Program-made: the position numbers and the translations under genes | In this document: piece after piece, positions 43,473 through 51,165 of the stretch | Position numbering within the stretch: position 1 is the first letter of the stretch | How the letters are laid out: every line of letters begins with the position of its first letter | Notes under the pieces: model-generated | Database searches by the model: none | The model's input: the letters and a program-made list of their open reading frames with translations, nothing else | What the model was told of the DNA's origin: nothing | Origin: Anaerocolumna sp047777345 | GTDB taxonomy: Bacteria; Bacillota; Clostridia; Lachnospirales; Lachnospiraceae | Direction of reading: 5' to 3' | Assembly (NCBI GenBank): GCA_047777345.1 | Contig: JBKEEJ010000005.1 | Span: forward strand, 62,001 to 126,000 | Length of the DNA: 64,000 bases

Positions 43473-44453
43473 ATGAGCGCAAAACAGCATGTATTGTCTA
43501 TATTGGAACAAAACAAAGGAAACAGCGTATCCGGTGCAAAGATAGCAAAAGAACTTTCCATCAGCCGGAATGCGGTTTGGAAGGCTATTAAAGCTTTGCA
43601 GGAGGATGGATATGCCATAACGGCAGTTCCCAATAAGGGATATTGTTTGTCGGAGAAAAGTGATATTTTATCCTTTGAAAGTATTGCTCCCTATTTGACA
43701 GATTATTTAAAGGATTTACGGTTTACGGTGCAAAAATCCGTTACGTCAACCAATACCTTGTTAAAAGAACTGGCAGCCGGGGGAGAAAAGGAGGGAAAAG
43801 TACTGATAGCGGAAGAACAGACAGAGGGCAGAGGACGGTTTGGGCGAAAATTTTATTCGCCGGCAAAAACCGGCATTTATATGAGTATTTTGCTGCGACC
43901 TAAGTTAACGATTGAGGATTCTCTTTTTATTACTGTTTCGGCAGCTACGGCGGTAGCGGAAGCTATTGAAGAAATTGCCGGCTGTGAGGCTAAAATTAAA
44001 TGGGTAAATGATATTTATTGCAACAATAAAAAGGTCTGCGGAATTCTGACAGAAGCGGCAGTAGATTTCGAAGGAGGAGGGCTGGAGTACTGTATAGTAG
44101 GAATTGGAGTTAATGTGGCAAAACCTTTGGAAGGGTTTCCTAATGAGTTAAAAGACATCGCCGGAGGAATTATCGAGGACAGAAAGTATTCATCTGATTT
44201 GCGCAGCAGACTGGCGGCGGCAATCCTTAATAAATTCTGGAGATATTACCGGGAATTTGACAAGAAAGAATTTATGAAAGAATACAAAAGACGGTCATTT
44301 TTAATTGGCAGACAAGTCACTGTATTGGCAGGGCAAAAATCAGAAAATGCTACCGTACTGGACGTTGACGAGAAGGCAAGACTGGTTGTTAAATTTCAGG
44401 ATGGTAGTATTCGGACGTTGTCTTCCGGCGAGGTAAGTATAAAGTTACAGTAA
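43473..44453 (+). CDS. birA: Bifunctional biotin-[acetyl-CoA-carboxylase] ligase and biotin repressor
   Basis: 326 residues. Residues 3-~65 are a winged helix (SVSGAKIAKELSISRNAVWK, ALQEDGYAI). The ligase domain follows with GRGRFGRKF (biotinyl-AMP loop) near 118 and IKWVNDIYC near 170, then a C-terminal SH3-like domain (GRQVTVLAGQKSENATVLDV). It attaches biotin to carboxylases and, with biotinyl-AMP, binds the operator 70 bases upstream. The ribosome binding site ACAGGAAGG supports the start. No biotin biosynthesis gene is near; bioY follows, so the cell probably imports biotin. Confidence 0.95.
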   Translation: MSAKQHVLSILEQNKGNSVSGAKIAKELSISRNAVWKAIKALQEDGYAITAVPNKGYCLSEKSDILSFESIAPYLTDYLKDLRFTVQKSVTSTNTLLKELAAGGEKEGKVLIAEEQTEGRGRFGRKFYSPAKTGIYMSILLRPKLTIEDSLFITVSAATAVAEAIEEIAGCEAKIKWVNDIYCNNKKVCGILTEAAVDFEGGGLEYCIVGIGVNVAKPLEGFPNELKDIAGGIIEDRKYSSDLRSRLAAAILNKFWRYYREFDKKEFMKEYKRRSFLIGRQVTVLAGQKSENATVLDVDEKARLVVKFQDGSIRTLSSGEVSIKLQ

Positions 44454-44568
44454 GCAGTGCATTTTACACTTCGTAATTGGTACAGGCCGGAAATTATAAA
44501 AAATAATAGAATAAAACGAAAGGCTGCAGAAAGAATATTGGACTTAAATCATCTGCAAGAAAGGTAAA

Positions 44569-45117
44569 ATGAAGAAGGATCGTATGAAAACGAAAGAAGT
44601 GACATTAATCGGGCTAATGACGGCTGTCATATGTATATTAGGACCCTTGTCCATCCCCTTGCCATTTAGCGTAGTACCTATTTCCTTTGCCAATCTGGCA
44701 ATCTGCTTTACGGTATACATACTTGGATGGAAAAATGGAACCATAAGCTGTCTTATTTATCTGATTCTTGGCCTGGCAGGAGTACCTGTTTTTGCCGGAT
44801 TCAGTGGGGGATTCGATAAATTTGCCGGACCCACCGGCGGGTATCTGGTCGGCTTTATCTTCTTGGCGCTTATTAGCGGATTATTTATAGAAAAGTTTAA
44901 AGGCAAAATATATATGCATGCCATAGGTATGTTTTTTGGAATGGCAGTTACCTATTTACTTGGTACAGTGTGGCTGTCATGGCAGCTTGGGCTTACATTC
45001 TGGCAGGGACTCTTAATGGGAGTGATTCCTTATATACCGGGTGATATTTTTAAAATTGTTGCCGCATTAATGTTAGGCCCCAAATTAAGAAAAAATGTTG
45101 AGAGAATATTAGGATAA
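44569..45117 (+). CDS. bioY: Biotin transporter BioY
   Basis: 182 residues with 6 hydrophobic segments, the usual ECF S-component size. TLIGLMTAVICILGPLSIPL and GLAGVPVFAGFSGGFDKFAG, then PTGGYLVGFI, are the BioY signature. It binds biotin in the membrane and works alone or with the EcfA/EcfT module, which is not in this window. It lies 115 bases after birA on the same strand, and the two are probably controlled together by BirA. Confidence 0.93.
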   Translation: MKKDRMKTKEVTLIGLMTAVICILGPLSIPLPFSVVPISFANLAICFTVYILGWKNGTISCLIYLILGLAGVPVFAGFSGGFDKFAGPTGGYLVGFIFLALISGLFIEKFKGKIYMHAIGMFFGMAVTYLLGTVWLSWQLGLTFWQGLLMGVIPYIPGDIFKIVAALMLGPKLRKNVERILG

Positions 45118-45266
45118 ATAATATGTATTAGTCTTATTAAAGGCATATTTGGAAAATAATAAAGGTACTGGGAAAATAATAAAGATAAGAAAAAGATATA
45201 GGTAATAGGAAAAATAAAAAAACGGAAATTCTGAATTAAAACCGATATACAGGCAAAAAAGTAAAC

Positions 45267-45302
45267 AAAAAAAGGTGGTTGCGTTACGGCACCGCCTTTT
45301 TT
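45267..45302 (+). terminator. Intrinsic terminator after bioY
   Basis: AAAAGGTGGT pairs with ACCGCCTTTT (one G-T wobble) around an 11-base loop; more T residues follow. The A tract on the left also lets it act on the converging plsC gene. Confidence 0.82.
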
Positions 45303-45339
45303 CGGAGTTTACATATTACATATATTTAAGGATGTAATA

Positions 45340-46059
45340 TTAAGTATACATTCCTTCATATTTCTCGATAACATCTTTAATTTGTCCGGCAACATAAGCT
45401 GCAATCTCAACGGATTTCATACTCTGATAGTCTTTATAATACAAGGGCTGTAAATAGTGAATCTGAACGGTCAGTTTTGCAATGGAATGGGTGTCGAAAG
45501 CTTTATAAGAATCGATAATGGCAACGGGAACAATGGGACATTTGGCGTTCATAGCGCATTTAAAACTTCCGCTTTTAAATTCCTTTATCCGATTGCTGCT
45601 TTTGGATCTGGTTCCTTCGGGAAAAATGAGATAATTTCGGCCTTCTTTTACTTCCTTTGTAACTTCCATCATTACCTTCATAGACTGACGCACATCTTCC
45701 CGGTCAATAAACTTGGATCTTAGTATGCGAAATATTTGTTTTAAGAAAAATATGTCTTTAACTTCCTTTTTGGAAACAGTGGCAAAAGGACGTTCATGGG
45801 TTTCCAGTAAAATCAGTGCGTCAAACATTCCCTGATGATTGGCATACATTACGTAACCTGTTTCTTTTGGCAGGTTCTCAAGTCCGTAACATTTAATCTT
45901 TACCCTTCCCCGTCTGTTTGCAAGACAGGTCAGGCGATGAAGCAGGGCGTAACCGGTAGCTTCATCATATTTTTCCGTATTGGCATAGCGAAAAATTTTA
46001 AATAACCAGAAAGGTAATTGAAAGAAGCTTCGTATAACCATTAATATAATACGTTCCAT
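45340..46059 (-). CDS. plsC: 1-acylglycerol-3-phosphate O-acyltransferase family protein
   Basis: 239 residues, ribosome binding site GGAGGT. The acyltransferase motifs are NHQGMFDA (HxxxxD, residues ~88) and FPEGTRSKSSNR (EGTR, ~165), with VPVAIIDSYK (motif IV) after. A hydrophobic N-terminus anchors it in the membrane. PlsC makes phosphatidate from lysophosphatidate for phospholipid synthesis. It lies upstream of nothing obvious, 60 bases downstream of rpoD, so it may be read from the rpoD promoter. Confidence 0.9.
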   Translation of the reverse strand: MERIILMVIRSFFQLPFWLFKIFRYANTEKYDEATGYALLHRLTCLANRRGRVKIKCYGLENLPKETGYVMYANHQGMFDALILLETHERPFATVSKKEVKDIFFLKQIFRILRSKFIDREDVRQSMKVMMEVTKEVKEGRNYLIFPEGTRSKSSNRIKEFKSGSFKCAMNAKCPIVPVAIIDSYKAFDTHSIAKLTVQIHYLQPLYYKDYQSMKSVEIAAYVAGQIKDVIEKYEGMYT

Positions 46060-46122
46060 AGTACCTCCAATGGGGGTATAACATAAGCTTATGTGCTACA
46101 CATTACTATTGTTTTAATAAAA

Positions 46123-47241
46123 TTACATGACGTCATAACCTTTTAACATTCTTGCTCTGCTGGGATGCCTTAATTTTCTTAAAGCTTTTGCTTCGATTTG
46201 TCTGATACGTTCACGGGTTACGTTAAATTCCTTGCCTACTTCTTCCAAAGTTCTGGTTTTTCCGTCTTTAAGCCCGAATCTTAAAATTAATACCCGCTGC
46301 TCTCTTTCCGTTAAAGTTTCCAACAATTTTGATATTTGATCCTGCAATACGGAATAAGAAGCCGCATCTTCCGGTCCCATTATGGATTCGTCTTTAATAA
46401 AGTCGCCTAAGTGGCTGTCATCCTCTTCGCCAATGGGAGTATCCAGGGAAATGGGATCAGCGGAAACTTTAAGGATTTCTCTTACCTTTTCAATGGGCAA
46501 ATTCATGGCATCCGCTATTTCCTGTTCGGTTGGTTCACGGCCTAATTCCTGAAGCAGGTTTCTGGATACACGGTATGTCTTATTAATGACTTCAGACATA
46601 TGTACCGGTATGCGGATTGTTCGTGACTGGTCGGCTATGGATCTTGTAATTGCCTGCCTGATCCACCAGGTGGCGTAAGTACTGAATTTATATCCTTTAT
46701 TGTAATCAAACTTATCGACAGCTTTAATTAAACCTAAATTACCTTCCTGAATCAAATCCAGAAAGGAAAGGCCTCTGCCGACATAGCGTTTTGCAATACT
46801 AACAACCAGACGAAGATTTGATTCTGCCAGTATTCGTTTTGCCTGAGTATCTCCTTTTTCAATCCTTTTTGCCAGTTCGATTTCTTCTGCGACAGATAAA
46901 AGAGGATAACTGCCGATTTCTTTTAAATAAAGTTTCACCGGATCATCGGATATGGCACCAATTGAGGAAAAGTCATCCATGTCCAATAGGGCGGCTTCGT
47001 CACTTTCTTCTAATTCCATAATGATTTCATCATTTGGTTCATCTTCTTCTACGGGATTTAAAACAACAATATTATGGGCTTCCAGGTATTCATATATTTT
47101 ATCAATTTGCCTGACATTCAGGTTCATTTCCTTAAAAAAGTCATTTACTTTGTCTACGTCAACAACACCTTTATTATTATTGGCATAGGTTAACAATTCT
47201 TTTAGTTTCTGTTCAAATTTATGAGCTAGTTCGTTGTTCAT
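46123..47241 (-). CDS. rpoD: RNA polymerase primary sigma factor
   Basis: 372 residues from the second of two adjacent ATGs, 6 bases after GGAGG. Region 1.1-like N-terminus, region 2 (NLRLVVSIAKRYVGRGLSFL, then DLIQEGNLGLIKAVDKFDY, YATWWIRQAITRSIADQSR), region 3 and region 4 (VTRERIRQIEAKALRKLRHP, SRARMLKGYDV) are all complete. It is the housekeeping sigma factor (SigA). In many Firmicutes dnaG lies directly upstream; here there is none, only a 457-base gap and a gene on the other strand. Minor variants such as SigB are excluded by length and by region 4. Confidence 0.96.
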   Translation of the reverse strand: MNNELAHKFEQKLKELLTYANNNKGVVDVDKVNDFFKEMNLNVRQIDKIYEYLEAHNIVVLNPVEEDEPNDEIIMELEESDEAALLDMDDFSSIGAISDDPVKLYLKEIGSYPLLSVAEEIELAKRIEKGDTQAKRILAESNLRLVVSIAKRYVGRGLSFLDLIQEGNLGLIKAVDKFDYNKGYKFSTYATWWIRQAITRSIADQSRTIRIPVHMSEVINKTYRVSRNLLQELGREPTEQEIADAMNLPIEKVREILKVSADPISLDTPIGEEDDSHLGDFIKDESIMGPEDAASYSVLQDQISKLLETLTEREQRVLILRFGLKDGKTRTLEEVGKEFNVTRERIRQIEAKALRKLRHPSRARMLKGYDVM

Positions 47242-47625
47242 CATATTCCTCCATGGGTCTGGTCACTATTAATGTACAATAAAAAAAGAAACTATTTACA
47301 AAATTAAGAGTCCCTTTTCATAGTATGATTATCTAAGGGACATTTCATGCAAAGTTATTTAGTAAATAAGTTTCCTGGTCGCTTTATCACCGGGAATCAT
47401 TATAGCACAGGCTGTCCCAGTTGAAAAGAGATTTTTTGACACAGGTTTTTGGGAATTATAGGTGTTCCGGCGTTTTTTAACCAAACACATTTTTCATATG
47501 TACTTAGAATAGCATATGTACCGTTTTTATAAAATATCCATTCTTTTGTTTAAAGGTTGAAGAAAAAGCCTGTGAAAGGTTTCATAATTGATTGTTACGT
47601 TTTCTTTACAACAGAAATAATTGGC

Positions 47626-47654
47626 TTGACAAATATATGAATTAACAATAAATT
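47626..47654 (+). promoter_or_regulatory. Promoter of the MIF-family tautomerase gene
   Basis: TTGACA (47626-47631), 17 bases, TAAATT (47649-47654), about 45 bases before the ATG. The remaining 47242-47698 gap (457 bases) also holds GTCCCTT/AAGGGAC (about 47310-47342), a short hairpin in the rpoD leader, and no gene. Confidence 0.6.
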
Positions 47655-47698
47655 AATACATAAGAATGGAAAAATGTTTCATATAAGGAGGTAATTTT

Positions 47699-48043
47699 AT
47701 GCCATATATTAATACTAGAACTAATGTGACTATATCAAAGGAAAAAGAAATAGAGATAAAGAAAAAGCTAGGTAAAGCAATTGAACTACTTCCCGGTAAA
47801 AGCGAAAACTGGCTTATGGTTTCTTTCGATGACCAGAAGCCAATGTATTTTAAAGGAGAATCCAATACCGGCATAGCTTTTGTGGAGGTAAAAATATACG
47901 GAGGAGCAGATTCTGCATCCTACAATAAGCTGACGGCAGCCATAACCAAGATTCTTGAGGAAGAACTGAATATTTCTCCGAATCATACTTATGTGAAATA
48001 CGAAGAAGTAAGTAATTGGGGTTGGAACGGCAGTAATTTTTAA
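47699..48043 (+). CDS. MIF/phenylpyruvate tautomerase family protein
   Basis: 114 residues with Pro2 as in MIF (MPYINTRTNV after Met removal), the N-terminal catalytic proline of the tautomerase superfamily. LGKAIELLPGKSENWLMVSF, GIAFVEVKIYGGADSASYNK and NHTYVKYEEVSNWGWNGSNF match MIF-like proteins of about 115 residues. It probably tautomerises keto/enol acids. MIF-type proteins are well known in eukaryotes and scattered in gut Clostridia. Ribosome binding site AAGGAGG. Confidence 0.85.
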   Translation: MPYINTRTNVTISKEKEIEIKKKLGKAIELLPGKSENWLMVSFDDQKPMYFKGESNTGIAFVEVKIYGGADSASYNKLTAAITKILEEELNISPNHTYVKYEEVSNWGWNGSNF

Positions 48044-48149
48044 GTTTCTCTTCATGCAGGTTTTTTGCCAAAGGAAAAGAACCGGATAAAGACGAAGTAG
48101 TTATAAAAAGGTCAGGTAACAATGATGAGAAATGGGAAGTGTGTTTAAT

Positions 48150-49199
48150 ATGAAACGAGTAAAAAAAATAATGCTTGGCTTTATAATGGCTTTTGTCTTA
48201 ACATCAGCCATTCCGGTTACTATGCCATTAAGCAACAGCGTTGTTACTGCCGATGCTGCGACAGTTAAGCTAAACTTAACCAGTTCTTCCATTTACGTCG
48301 GTGATTCTCTTCAGTTAAAGATCATCGGAACAAAAAAATCGGTAAGATGGACTTCAAGCAACACGAAGGTAGCCAAAGTGTCCTCAAAGGGACTGGTTAC
48401 GGGACTGAAAAAAGGGACAGTAACCATTACCGCTACGGTTGGTTCCAAAAAATATCTTAGTACCGTAAAGGTAAAGAAAAAGGAGCTGACAGCGGAAGAA
48501 GTTTATGAAAAATGTTCCAAAGCCACGGTAGAAATCCTTGCCGAATTATCAGGAAACAGGTATAATCTGGGATCCGGATTTTTTATTGATAAAGGCATTG
48601 TGGTGACCAATTTTCATGTGGTTACAAGCGCCACAAGCATTAAAATAACGGATTCTGAGAAAAAAACTTATAAAGTGGAGCAGGTATTAGGTTATGATGA
48701 AAAGATTGATTTGGCTTTATTAAAGATTAATTCCCAGAACGAATACCTGGAAAAAAGTGATGAAGAGGTAAAAGCCGGTGAAACGGTGTATACTCTTGGA
48801 AGCCCTTTGGGACTTACGGGTACCATTGCGTCCGGTATGGTTTCTTCCCCCATCCGAACAATCGAAAATGTAAAATATATTCAGGTAACTGCCCCTATGT
48901 CACCGGGCAACAGCGGGGGACCTCTATTGAATAAATATGGCGAAGTAATGGGAATTAACACATGGCAGTATACGGAAGGACAGAATTTAAATTTCTCCAT
49001 AGATATTAGTGAAATTCAGAATGTTAAGACGGATAATCCTTTAAGCATGTCTGAATTTACTCAGGAGACTTTAGGCAAAAAAGTAATCGCTCCCAGTTTT
49101 TATAAGTCTGTAACAGATACTTTAGATACAAGCAAGACTTGTTATGGCTTGCTTAAGCTTACGAATACCGCCGGATATGCCCTGGTTTTATTCCGGTAA
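48150..49199 (+). CDS. Secreted HtrA-like (S1C) serine protease with N-terminal Big2 domain
   Basis: 349 residues if it starts at ATG 48150, which gives the best signal peptide (MKRVKKIMLGFIMAFVLTSA); an ATG 18 bases upstream is also in frame, and neither has a strong ribosome binding site. Residues ~40-115 are a bacterial Ig-like (Big2) domain: YVGDSLQLKIIG, VRWTSSNTKVAKVSSKGLVT, GLKKGTVTITATVGSK. The protease domain follows, with His in VVTNFHVVTSAT, Asp in KIDLALLKI and Ser in PMSPGNSGGPLLN. There is no PDZ domain after it; only a ~65-residue tail. It probably degrades or senses proteins outside the membrane. Confidence 0.85.
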   Translation: MKRVKKIMLGFIMAFVLTSAIPVTMPLSNSVVTADAATVKLNLTSSSIYVGDSLQLKIIGTKKSVRWTSSNTKVAKVSSKGLVTGLKKGTVTITATVGSKKYLSTVKVKKKELTAEEVYEKCSKATVEILAELSGNRYNLGSGFFIDKGIVVTNFHVVTSATSIKITDSEKKTYKVEQVLGYDEKIDLALLKINSQNEYLEKSDEEVKAGETVYTLGSPLGLTGTIASGMVSSPIRTIENVKYIQVTAPMSPGNSGGPLLNKYGEVMGINTWQYTEGQNLNFSIDISEIQNVKTDNPLSMSEFTQETLGKKVIAPSFYKSVTDTLDTSKTCYGLLKLTNTAGYALVLFR

Positions 49200-49251
49200 C
49201 CTTATGCACTGTATCAAGGAAAGAGTTATATTGGATTAATATAAATTTGGC

Positions 49252-49264
49252 CTGTTGCATAATG
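49252..49264. repeat. Copy 3 of the CTGTTGCATAATG repeat
   Basis: CTGTTGCATAATG, identical to the first 13 bases of the copies at 33985 and 39363, again in an intergenic space. Confidence 0.5.
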
Positions 49265-49278
49265 GTATGAAAGGCTGA

Positions 49279-49325
49279 AGGGAAGGCAATATACCTTAAG
49301 GATGTAAGGGTATGTTGTCTTCCCT
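49279..49325 (+). terminator. Long hairpin downstream of the protease gene
   Basis: AGGGAAGGCAATATACC pairs with GGTATGTTGTCTTCCCT (two wobbles) around a 13-base loop, followed by GTATTTTA. It is a probable terminator in the 319-base gap between protease and DUF134 gene. Confidence 0.6.
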
Positions 49326-49411
49326 GTATTTTACCCTGTGTGTTGCAGCATATTTTTACCCTGCAGTTGTGCCGTTACGGCTTATTTTTTTACCTTTTTA
49401 TACCGGGTATA

Positions 49412-49459
49412 TTGACAAATGAATTATGGGTAGTATAATTTGTTTTGTGCATATGCACA
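49412..49459 (+). promoter_or_regulatory. Promoter and palindromic operator of the DUF134-mrp operon
   Basis: TTGACA (49412-49417), 16 bases, TATAAT (49434-49439). The perfect palindrome TGTGCATATGCACA (49446-49459) begins at the expected start of transcription. The DUF134 HTH protein encoded directly downstream is the likely binder (inference). Confidence 0.75.
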
Positions 49460-49518
49460 CTAAAATGTGGTATCATTTTTATGCCGCCAAATATACATAC
49501 TTTGGAAAGGGGTTACCT

Positions 49519-49869
49519 ATGCCAAGAAGCACAAAAAGCAGAAAAGTATGTGGAGAATTCAAGCATAAAGTTTTTTCGCCGGAAGATGGAAATGAGGAAT
49601 ATGTGGTTTTGGCAGTAGATGAGATGGAAGCCCTTCGGCTGTGTGACTATGAGAATTTGGAGCAGGCCAAAGCAGCCAGACAAATGGGAATTTCCAGAGG
49701 AACCTTTCAGAGACTCCTTTATTCCGGAAGACATAAATCCGTGGAAGCTCTCTGCGAAGGCAAAGGAATATTAATCCAGGGCGGAAATTATGAGATTTCA
49801 GGCAAAGACATTTCCTGTGACTGCGGATGCAAACGGTGTAAAAAACAAATGCCGGAATTTACAAAATAA
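49519..49869 (+). CDS. DUF134 helix-turn-helix protein
   Basis: 116 residues from ATG 49519, 8 bases after AAAGGGG; upstream in-frame codons lie within the leader. It matches DUF134: MPRSTKSRKVCGEFKHKVFS, VVLAVDEMEALRLCDYENLE, and an HTH AKAARQMGISRGTFQRLLYS. The end has CDCGCKRCKKQ, a cysteine cluster that may hold metal or Fe-S. Family members occur beside Mrp and NifX-like genes and are thought to be regulators. It is followed at 22 bases by the mrp gene in one operon. Confidence 0.85.
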   Translation: MPRSTKSRKVCGEFKHKVFSPEDGNEEYVVLAVDEMEALRLCDYENLEQAKAARQMGISRGTFQRLLYSGRHKSVEALCEGKGILIQGGNYEISGKDISCDCGCKRCKKQMPEFTK

Positions 49870-49891
49870 TAACAGAATAGGAGAAAGAGAT

Positions 49892-51133
49892 ATGAGTGAA
49901 GTTTATAAAACAGAAGCCAGTTGTTCCAGTGATTGTTCCAAATGTCAGGCAAATTGTTCATCCAGAAAACCATCCAGGGAAGATTTTTTAGTTCCACTTA
50001 ATCCATACAGTAAAGTGAAAAAGGTAATTGGTGTAGTCAGCGGAAAAGGCGGTGTGGGTAAATCTTTTATTACTTCTTACCTGTCTGTCCTGATGAACCG
50101 GAAAGGCTATGCAACCGGTATACTGGATGCGGATATTACCGGCCCTTCCATTCCCAAAGCCTTTGGAATTCATAGCAAGGCTACCGGAAGTGAGCTGGGG
50201 ATTTTCCCTGCTGTCAGCAAAAAGGGTATAAAGATAATGTCTGTCAACCTGTTACTGGAGTCAGAAGATACTCCGGTTATCTGGAGAGGACCGGTTATTG
50301 CAGGAACCGTAAAACAATTCTGGTCTGATGTCCTTTGGGAAGACATTGATTACATGTTTGTGGATATGCCTCCGGGAACCGGTGATGTGCCTTTAACGGT
50401 ATTTCAGTCCCTTCCCATTGATGGGCTGATTATTGTAGCCTCGCCTCAGGAACTGGTATCCATGATTGTTTCCAAAGCCGTTAATATGGCAAATGCCATG
50501 AACATTCCGATTCTTGGCCTCATTGAAAATTACAGCTATGTAAAATGCGGCAATTGTGGTGAAAAAATCAGCATATTCGGTACCAGCCATATTGATGAAA
50601 TCGCAAATAAATATGACTTGCCCGTACTTGCCAAGGTACCCATCGATCCTGCCATAGCGGCGGCAATGGATGCCGAGAATATAGAAGATTTACAGGGAGA
50701 CTGGCTGGATCTGGCTGCCGAGACCATAGAGGCGGTTTATAAAGTTGATGAAAGGGCTGTGAAAAAAAATGAGGAAATAACGGCTCCTTCCGGTGAGGAA
50801 AAAACCGTTAAAATTGCCGTTACAACCGACGAGAATAATCAGGTTTTTAAACATTTTGGAAAAACACAAAGATTTAATATCTATGAAATAAAGGGAAAGC
50901 AGTTAATCAGCAAATCTGTTCTGGAAAGCCAGGGGGAAGGCCATTCTGAAAAAGTATCGGTTCTTGCAGATAAAAAGGTAAATGTCTTAATCTGCGGCGG
51001 CATTGGAATGGAAGCCATGGAAGAACTTATGAAGACAGGTATTCTTGTTATACCGGGAGCCCAGGGAGATGCGGACGTAGTAACAGCCACATATCTTGAC
51101 GGAGGCCTGTCGGCAGCAGGATCACAAAACTAA
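49892..51133 (+). CDS. Mrp/NBP35 family Fe-S carrier ATPase fused to a NifX/FeMo-co-type domain
   Basis: 413 residues from ATG 49892 with AGGAGAAAG upstream. Residues 8-24 hold a cysteine cluster (CSSDCSKCQANCSS). The Mrp P-loop is GVVSGKGGVGKSFITSYLSV with the deviant Walker A, followed by DMPPGTGDVPLTVFQ and the Fe-S-carrying CGNCG near 220. From ~310 the chain changes to a dinitrogenase iron-molybdenum-cofactor (NifX/NafY-like) domain: KIAVTTDENNQVFKHFGKTQ, FNIYEIKGKQL, ICGGIGMEAMEELM. Mrp proteins assemble and deliver [4Fe-4S] clusters. The fused domain and the DUF134 gene suggest a metal-cofactor handling operon, target unknown. Confidence 0.9.
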   Translation: MSEVYKTEASCSSDCSKCQANCSSRKPSREDFLVPLNPYSKVKKVIGVVSGKGGVGKSFITSYLSVLMNRKGYATGILDADITGPSIPKAFGIHSKATGSELGIFPAVSKKGIKIMSVNLLLESEDTPVIWRGPVIAGTVKQFWSDVLWEDIDYMFVDMPPGTGDVPLTVFQSLPIDGLIIVASPQELVSMIVSKAVNMANAMNIPILGLIENYSYVKCGNCGEKISIFGTSHIDEIANKYDLPVLAKVPIDPAIAAAMDAENIEDLQGDWLDLAAETIEAVYKVDERAVKKNEEITAPSGEEKTVKIAVTTDENNQVFKHFGKTQRFNIYEIKGKQLISKSVLESQGEGHSEKVSVLADKKVNVLICGGIGMEAMEELMKTGILVIPGAQGDADVVTATYLDGGLSAAGSQN

Positions 51134-51165
51134 TATACCGCAGCTTTTGCAATTTATGCCGATTT

